A stretch of 64,000 bases of DNA from Solen grandis (lineage: Eukaryota; Mollusca; Bivalvia; Adapedonta; Solenidae): assembly GCA_021229015.1 (NCBI GenBank), contig CM037784.1:67549013-67613012 (forward strand), in the 5' to 3' direction. Shown piece by piece: positions 58,803-64,000 of the stretch (positions within the stretch are counted from its first letter, which is position 1; the number at the start of each line of letters is the position of its first letter). The notes beneath the pieces were generated by a model. That model made no database searches, was not told the origin of the DNA, and saw nothing but the letters and a program-made list of their open reading frames with translations. The position numbers were made by a program, and so were the translations under genes.

Positions 58803-60155
58803 ACAAGAGTGCCAGTGCCGCATAAAAGCAGTGTGACACAGTAATAGGGCGGGGCAAACTCTAAGTTAGTCAGTGTCTATTAAGAAAGAATTTAACAATT
58901 AAGAAGCCAGAAAGAGTGTAGCTCTTAATAAACACTAACTATAATGAAGTGTCTTTCTTATACGTTTGACTTTACAATAGTTTGATTTTGCCTGTAAGAA
59001 GTTTTCTCGGGCTTTTGTATCTGTTTTATTTCTATAAAATTCGTTTCTACATGTGTTGAATGTTTTCCTAGAAGATTTACATTCAGTATCAAACCATGGT
59101 TTATGTTTTACTTTTATATTATGTGTATTATGTGATGGCTTCCGTGTCTTCCCAAATACATTTAAGGAGCAGTCATATAATATTGTTAAAAATGAATTAG
59201 TTGCAGCATCAATGTTGCTGTTATTTTCGATTAATGTTTTACATTGATGTAGTTCTGTGATTTTAGATGTTAGAATTTGAATAAATTCTTCATTTTTTGA
59301 TTCATCGAATTTAATATAAATTTCATCATCATTTGTTATAAATTTCTCCGTCACAGTCGCTTTAGTTTTAAACAAGAAATACAAAGCACAATGATCGGAA
59401 AATTCTGTCATTTTTTCTACCTTAAAATGAGTGATTAAATCAATATCGTCTGGATGAAATAGTAAATAATCTACCACGCTAGTACCATTTACAGAATAGT
59501 AAGTGAAATCATCTGTGAGTGCATCTTCATACAATCTACCGTTAGCTACTATCAGTGACGTACTACAACACATTTCTATCAGTCTTCTGCCAAAATGATC
59601 AACAATTTTATCTTTGGAAACACGGTTTGGTATGTTCTTATTATCAGGTAACAAATTTTCAAAATCCGATAGTTCATCAAACTCTATATACTCTTTACAA
59701 TCAGATATTCTACTGTTCAGGTCTCCTATAACAAAGCATTTGCCCAAAGATTTATACTTTTCAATTCCGTTTTCTATTTCACTGAAGAAATCAAATTCTT
59801 GACTATTTATAACGTTTGAATTTTGAGGTGGAATATATACATTGCAAATAAAAATATCTCCATCAAAAGAGAACAATTTTCTACTTAATTTTGTCCACAT
59901 AATACCATATTGGTTTTGTTCAACGACCTCTACATAATTACTCAATGAATTTTTAAAATAAATTGCTAGTCCTCCGCTATAGCGGCCCTTATTAACATTC
60001 TCTGATTTATTACCAAACATATGTACACATATATAACCTGGTATTTCAAGATTAACATATGTTTGTTTAGAAATCCAAGTCTCTGTTAAGAATACAACAA
60101 GTGTGTGTGTCACAGCAGGTGCTAACTTGTTAGCCGTCAAGAAACAGTTTGATTA
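58803..60155 (-). pseudogene. Endonuclease domain relic (non-LTR type / Helentron?)
   Basis: A 401-codon open frame (58935-60140) encodes an exonuclease-endonuclease-phosphatase (AP endonuclease-like) domain. Visible motifs: LTETW (E20), YSGGLAIYF, GDLN (139-142), VDYLLFHPDD and SDH (248-250), followed by a KPWFDTEC linker as in CR1/L2-type non-LTR elements. The normal N-terminal strand with its Asn motif is missing: an in-frame stop at 60153-60155 precedes it. No reverse transcriptase follows; the frame stops at HYS. Only about 130 bp downstream (on -) the sequence reads GGCACTCTTGTTTT, like the terminal CTTGTT of the HINE families. It is either a broken LINE fragment or the C-terminal endonuclease of an autonomous Helentron. 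Confidence 0.75.
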
Positions 60156-60888
60156 AATCGGTTTAACATAAAAAGAACCGCATAATTACGTTTCTTTACC
60201 CCAATGCTGTTAGACAATATAAGTCGGCATAACACCTTATGTGCAAACTTTTTTTTTTCAATAAGCGTGTGTGTGTAACAAGAACTTGTTAAAACGCCTC
60301 TTAATTATGTGTTAATCTTTCTTAATTTATTCTTTAATTTAGAAATCACACACTCATTACTCGCGTTAAATTCTTCGTTGTTAATTGGCGGTAATCAAAG
60401 ACCGCATAGTCGCTAGGTATTCTTTTAGCTCTGCAACCTGTAAATTTTGATTGTGTAATCTGATTTAAAATAAAAAGGTGGCGGTGACTGAAAAGACGAT
60501 TAGGGATGTACATTATTTATACATTGAAAGTATATTTTGGTTAGGAATAAAATGACCTTTATAAGTGTCATAGTTAAGCACTCTTCAAATTCATAATTTT
60601 GTTTAAAATTTAATTGCAATTTAAGAAATAGTCAGACCAATATTGTCAGCGATAGAGCCTCGTACTCAAACTCACGCTGTCTATTTCGTGAGACGTGATT
60701 CTATGTTGATGCCGCATATTCCACTTAATAAAATTATAAATCGGCCATGTTCAGTTTACTTAACTTTTATAAAGCTCTACGTACCAACCACTGAAAACTA
60801 AAAGATGAAAAGGATATGACAATTTTTATTAGTATTATTACGAAGATCAGATGAAATAGTCATTCAAAACCACGAGGATGACTTCATG

Positions 60889-61109
60889 CCGGAATCCACT
60901 TAGTTGGTACCGGTAAGTCAAATACATGAAATGTCCGTTAGGAAAAGAACAAAAATGCTAAATGCAATTGGCTTTCATGTGATCACATTTTCTTAGGTAC
61001 TTCCAATAACGTAAGTCAAAATATGCTTTATTTGACATGAAAATAAGGTGGATTCCGGTAAAATCTAAGTGGATTCCGGTAGATTCCGGTAAATAGGGGG
61101 ATTCCGGTA
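60889..61109. repeat. GATTCCGGTA cluster with 15-bp inverted repeat
   Basis: CCGGAATCCACTTAG at 60889-60903 is perfectly inverted at 61065-61079. GATTCCGGTA occurs four times, at 61051, 61072, 61082 and 61100. Non-coding; lies upstream of the DZIP1 first coding exon. Confidence 0.75.
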
Positions 61110-61359
61110 AAAAGAGTAACCGTTATTGAATATTGCAATGTCTGACATGCCATATAGGAGTCCGTTTGGATTGAGCTGGTTATCATCATTTTGGGAAAAT
61201 ATTTCCGAAGCTCTTCATTCTTATGTTAATGTGTATATAAACATGATTATTTAAGCAACATTACTCTTTGTTTACAAATGAAGTCAACATGCGCCAGTGT
61301 GGAATTAAATGTGTGTAGGGATCGGTGTAGTAAACACTGCCACATATGGCTATCACGTG

Positions 61360-62880
61360 AATAGGGCGGAGCATAATTTGAAATAATGACATGCGCAGTT
61401 CGCCATAAACTCTTAACAGTTAAATCTCAATTAAGTAGACAACTCTCACAAGATCCCTAACTCTTAACAAATTAAATCAACCAGGAATTTGAAATTTCTG
61501 GCTCACTGATTGGATAAAATTGCGGGCAAACTCTAACGATAGGAATTGTTTTTCTGCATTTAAGACTGATACAAATATTCGGCAACATCCTGTATGCCAA
61601 CACTATCCCAACTTGATGTAGGAAAAGAAATAAGAAAACCATGAATATCCTCCAAAAGTAAATTTTAAGTTCCTATATTTTCCATCTTAAACAGACGCCA
61701 TATCTCGGCTTCAACTGCACAACAATAAACACATTTTTAAACTGATTTTGAATGTTTTTCCTCATATATATTCAATGTAAGAGATAACTATTCTAAGAAT
61801 TTCTCAGCAATATAATCATACATATGTTGTAATAACAAATTTTACTTCAGTAATTATAAGTCTTTGATAATTGTCACCGATTATGTCATGGGTTTTCAAG
61901 GTTTCATTTTCCAGTTTTGTAAGTGAACAAAAACATCTAGAACAAATGATTTAGTATAAAAAATATAAAAATTACACTTGTTTAATTAAAATCTTTGGGA
62001 AAAACAACTGTTTAACTGTATCAAACCTGAAAATTGCAAATAGAAACTGCAGTCCAATGTTGTTCTAATTTATGTGTTCAGGGGAGGTAACTACAAATAA
62101 GTGAAATACATGTAATAAAAAAGGGGGGTGAGAAAAACAAAAGAAAACAGTATTTCATATTTTTTTCATTTGTATGTATTTTAACAAGTTTTTTTCCTTT
62201 ACTCTGAAATAAATAATTATTCTAATGTACATCTTATTACCACAGAACTAATATCTACAACCTTGTAGATTTTTAAGTGTACGTGTATTTATTTTAATAT
62301 CAAAAATAAGTATGCAATGTTAATTTCTGAATAAAATAAATAATTATACATGTGTATTTTAAGTATATTTCTAATGTTCATTTCTTTGAAATTCTCACCA
62401 TGAAAACTTTGTTTCTCATTTCAATATGAGTCATATTGTATAATGCGAGTATGTTATGCAAAACATACATTTCCTTTGCTGATATACATGTAGTTTAATG
62501 TCATAAGGCTAAGCTTTAGGAAAATGAAAAATTGGATGTAGGATTAATGGCGTGAGAGTTTTACATTCCACTTGATACACGAATACATTTTTGGTCAAAC
62601 TCAAGTTGCTGATCTCTGCTACTGATGTCTTTAATTGATTCTAACATTTTTTCCTCTGCTTTTTGTAACTGTAAACTTCATATTGATAAAATAAATTGCA
62701 TAAAGACCGACTAAATCTATGCACTGCTGTACATTCAGGTGTTTTCTTAAGAATTTGACTTTCACTTGTCCAAGGGGCAAGTTACTTTGAACATCTACTA
62801 GCCCCCAGCGAAAACAGGTTGCCCGATCTTGAAGTCAGTTGGTGTTTGTTAATGTTTAAAACTAAATATATGTGTAATAT
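61360..62880. other. No gene recognised
   Basis: Short stretches near 61361 (AATAGGGCGGAGCA) and 61523 (GCGGGCAAACTCTAA) resemble sequence at 58840-58865. The rest is AT-rich with no clear feature. Confidence 0.4.
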
Positions 62881-63245
62881 TAAGGTGGATTTTAGTTAAT
62901 ATGTATCAAAAGACAATTTGCAAGCATTTAACCCCTGATATACTGTTGAAAATAAAAAAAACGAAAGATTTCATTTGCATAAATAAACTTGCCCGTCAGG
63001 CTACCTTCTTTGAAAAATCACTTTCCCGTAGTGATTTTAACCCGGCGCGGGCAAGTGGGCAAATCTTCCAGCTTCCAAATCTGGTAGCCCACTTGGCTAC
63101 CAGAATTTTTGAGAATTTGCTGGACAGTGTATCAATCAGCCACGGAGACTACGTTTCAAGGGACAATACTCTTGCAAAAAATCTAATAGGGAGTTTGATT
63201 ACCATCGTGTTTCTATTCTGGATCTTTGAAATAGTAAAAATGGGC

Positions 63246-63310
63246 ATCCCGCCTAGAGCTTGAACCCCTGATTTACTGTGCAAGTGCTCTATTGACAGAG
63301 CTACCGGATT
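63246..63310 (-). pseudogene. tRNA-like relic
   Basis: On - it reads GGTAGCTCTGTCAATAGAGC (a good D-arm/A-box) and then GGGGTTCAAGCTC (B-box-like). The T stem and anticodon stem do not pair properly, so it is not a working tRNA. Probably a SINE head or tRNA pseudogene. Confidence 0.4.
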
Positions 63311-63593
63311 ACTTAAACTTACTTATAGGCCATTACAAACATAAAACATTCCTTCAAAAGACCAAAATATACATGCAAATTATAAGTTAAAAACAAGAAA
63401 ACATGTCTAAGCTTGTTCCATTATGTGAAAAACAAGCTGCTTAAAAAAAGACAACATGCCTATAATGACTAAAATACAACTTATTTGAAGACATAGACTA
63501 AATTTGCCATTGTCAAATCAGTGATTGGAAATGACATAAAAAATGACGAACACCTGTTGTCTACCTGTTGAATAAAATCGGATAGAGAGGATG

Positions 63594-63607
63594 GCGACCT
63601 TAGTAAC
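63594..63607 (-). promoter_or_regulatory. RFX X-box-like site
   Basis: GCGACC TT AGTAAC matches the X-box pattern GTNRCC-N(0-3)-RGYAAC at all but one position. X-boxes drive many ciliary genes, and DZIP1 is ciliary. The distance to the DZIP1 transcript start is unknown, so this is a candidate only. Confidence 0.3.
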
Positions 63608-64000
63608 AGACAACTAATTTTGAAAATCTACGAAATACGTATTAAGGAAATATAAAATGAAAACAGCACATGTTCTATAATATTGATATTTGCAAAAATA
63701 AATACAAACTTTTCTGAAAAATATTGTCGATTACTCGTACATCCGAAACATCATTTTATCAACACCGAAGTTCAAGTTTGACGTCCATCTTGGAATTTAT
63801 AGTCTGGTTTCAGACTTTCATAAATTCATCTTAGCTATGTAAACGCTTGATTAAACATAATTCATTTTCATTAAGCGTCCGATATACATGGACGAAACTT
63901 TGAAATAACATACTAACCAGTCCACTTCAATGACCCGGAAGTGATGATTCTAACCAATCCAGCCAGACCACGAATACTTACACGAAACTTACTTCTAGTA

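Larger units (their letters stand above)
57801..64000 (-). other. DZIP1 5' region: intron, repeats, possible promoter
   Basis: Since the first coding exon starts at an acceptor, one or more 5' untranslated exons must lie here or beyond. None can be placed by sequence alone. A CCGGAAGT ETS-type site (63933) and CCAAT-like ACCAATCC (63952) near the window end could mark a promoter. Confidence 0.35.

Noticed and set aside
62901..63263. 120-codon open frame
   Set aside because: No recognised domain, contains hairpin-like GTAGCC...GGCTAC and repeat-like stretches, and ends near a tRNA-like relic; probably repeat DNA.
63246..63310. Functional tRNA gene
   Set aside because: D-arm fits but the T-arm and anticodon stem do not pair; listed only as a relic.

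Overview
The window looks like nuclear DNA of a bivalve mollusc. It is AT-rich and intron-dense, with animal-type GT-AG introns, and is crowded with the short hairpin-ended repeats, tRNA-derived SINEs and small DNA transposons typical of bivalve genomes. The species cannot be fixed from the sequence. A run of exactly 100 N at 37719-37818 is an assembly gap of unknown true size.

Two protein-coding genes are recognisable, in convergent (tail-to-tail) orientation. On the + strand, seven exons (12109-32286) encode 474 C-terminal residues of FUT8, the Golgi alpha-1,6-fucosyltransferase of N-glycan core fucosylation, with the complete catalytic domain and SH3 domain. The N-terminal anchor and part of the stem are not in the window. 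On the - strand, thirteen exons (57800 down to 38436) encode a 577-residue DZIP1/Iguana-type protein, a basal-body and ciliary C2H2 zinc-finger coiled-coil protein linked to Hedgehog signalling. All exon phases in both genes join without frameshift. About 6 kb separates the two stop codons. The 5' untranslated exons and promoter of DZIP1 probably lie at 57.8-64 kb or beyond; an imperfect RFX X-box-like site is at 63594.

The rest is mostly repeats. At least six apparently different families (called A, B, C, E, F and G here) share one plan: a T-run, a 5' hairpin, often a CGTCCGTC-rich stretch, tandem cores of roughly 150-175 bp, an inverted copy of the 5' hairpin arm, a small perfect 3' hairpin, and a final CTTGTT. 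This resembles non-autonomous Helentron-associated elements (HINEs) and bivalve 'pearl' elements. Several copies are nested or abut: A followed directly by B at 4281/4285, C inside A at 22208-23763, and a three-level nest at 8616-11859. Other elements include pogo/Tigger-like elements flanked by TA, a TTAA-flanked MITE with a near-perfect 67-bp cruciform, a mariner remnant, and two SINE families. A 1.2-kb non-LTR-type endonuclease reading frame at 58935-60140 lies just upstream of a CTCTTGTT terminus.

There are also simple tandem arrays (59, 41, 36, 34 and 28 bp units). One of them, at 45648-46189, runs into a DZIP1 splice donor and repeats a donor-like motif.
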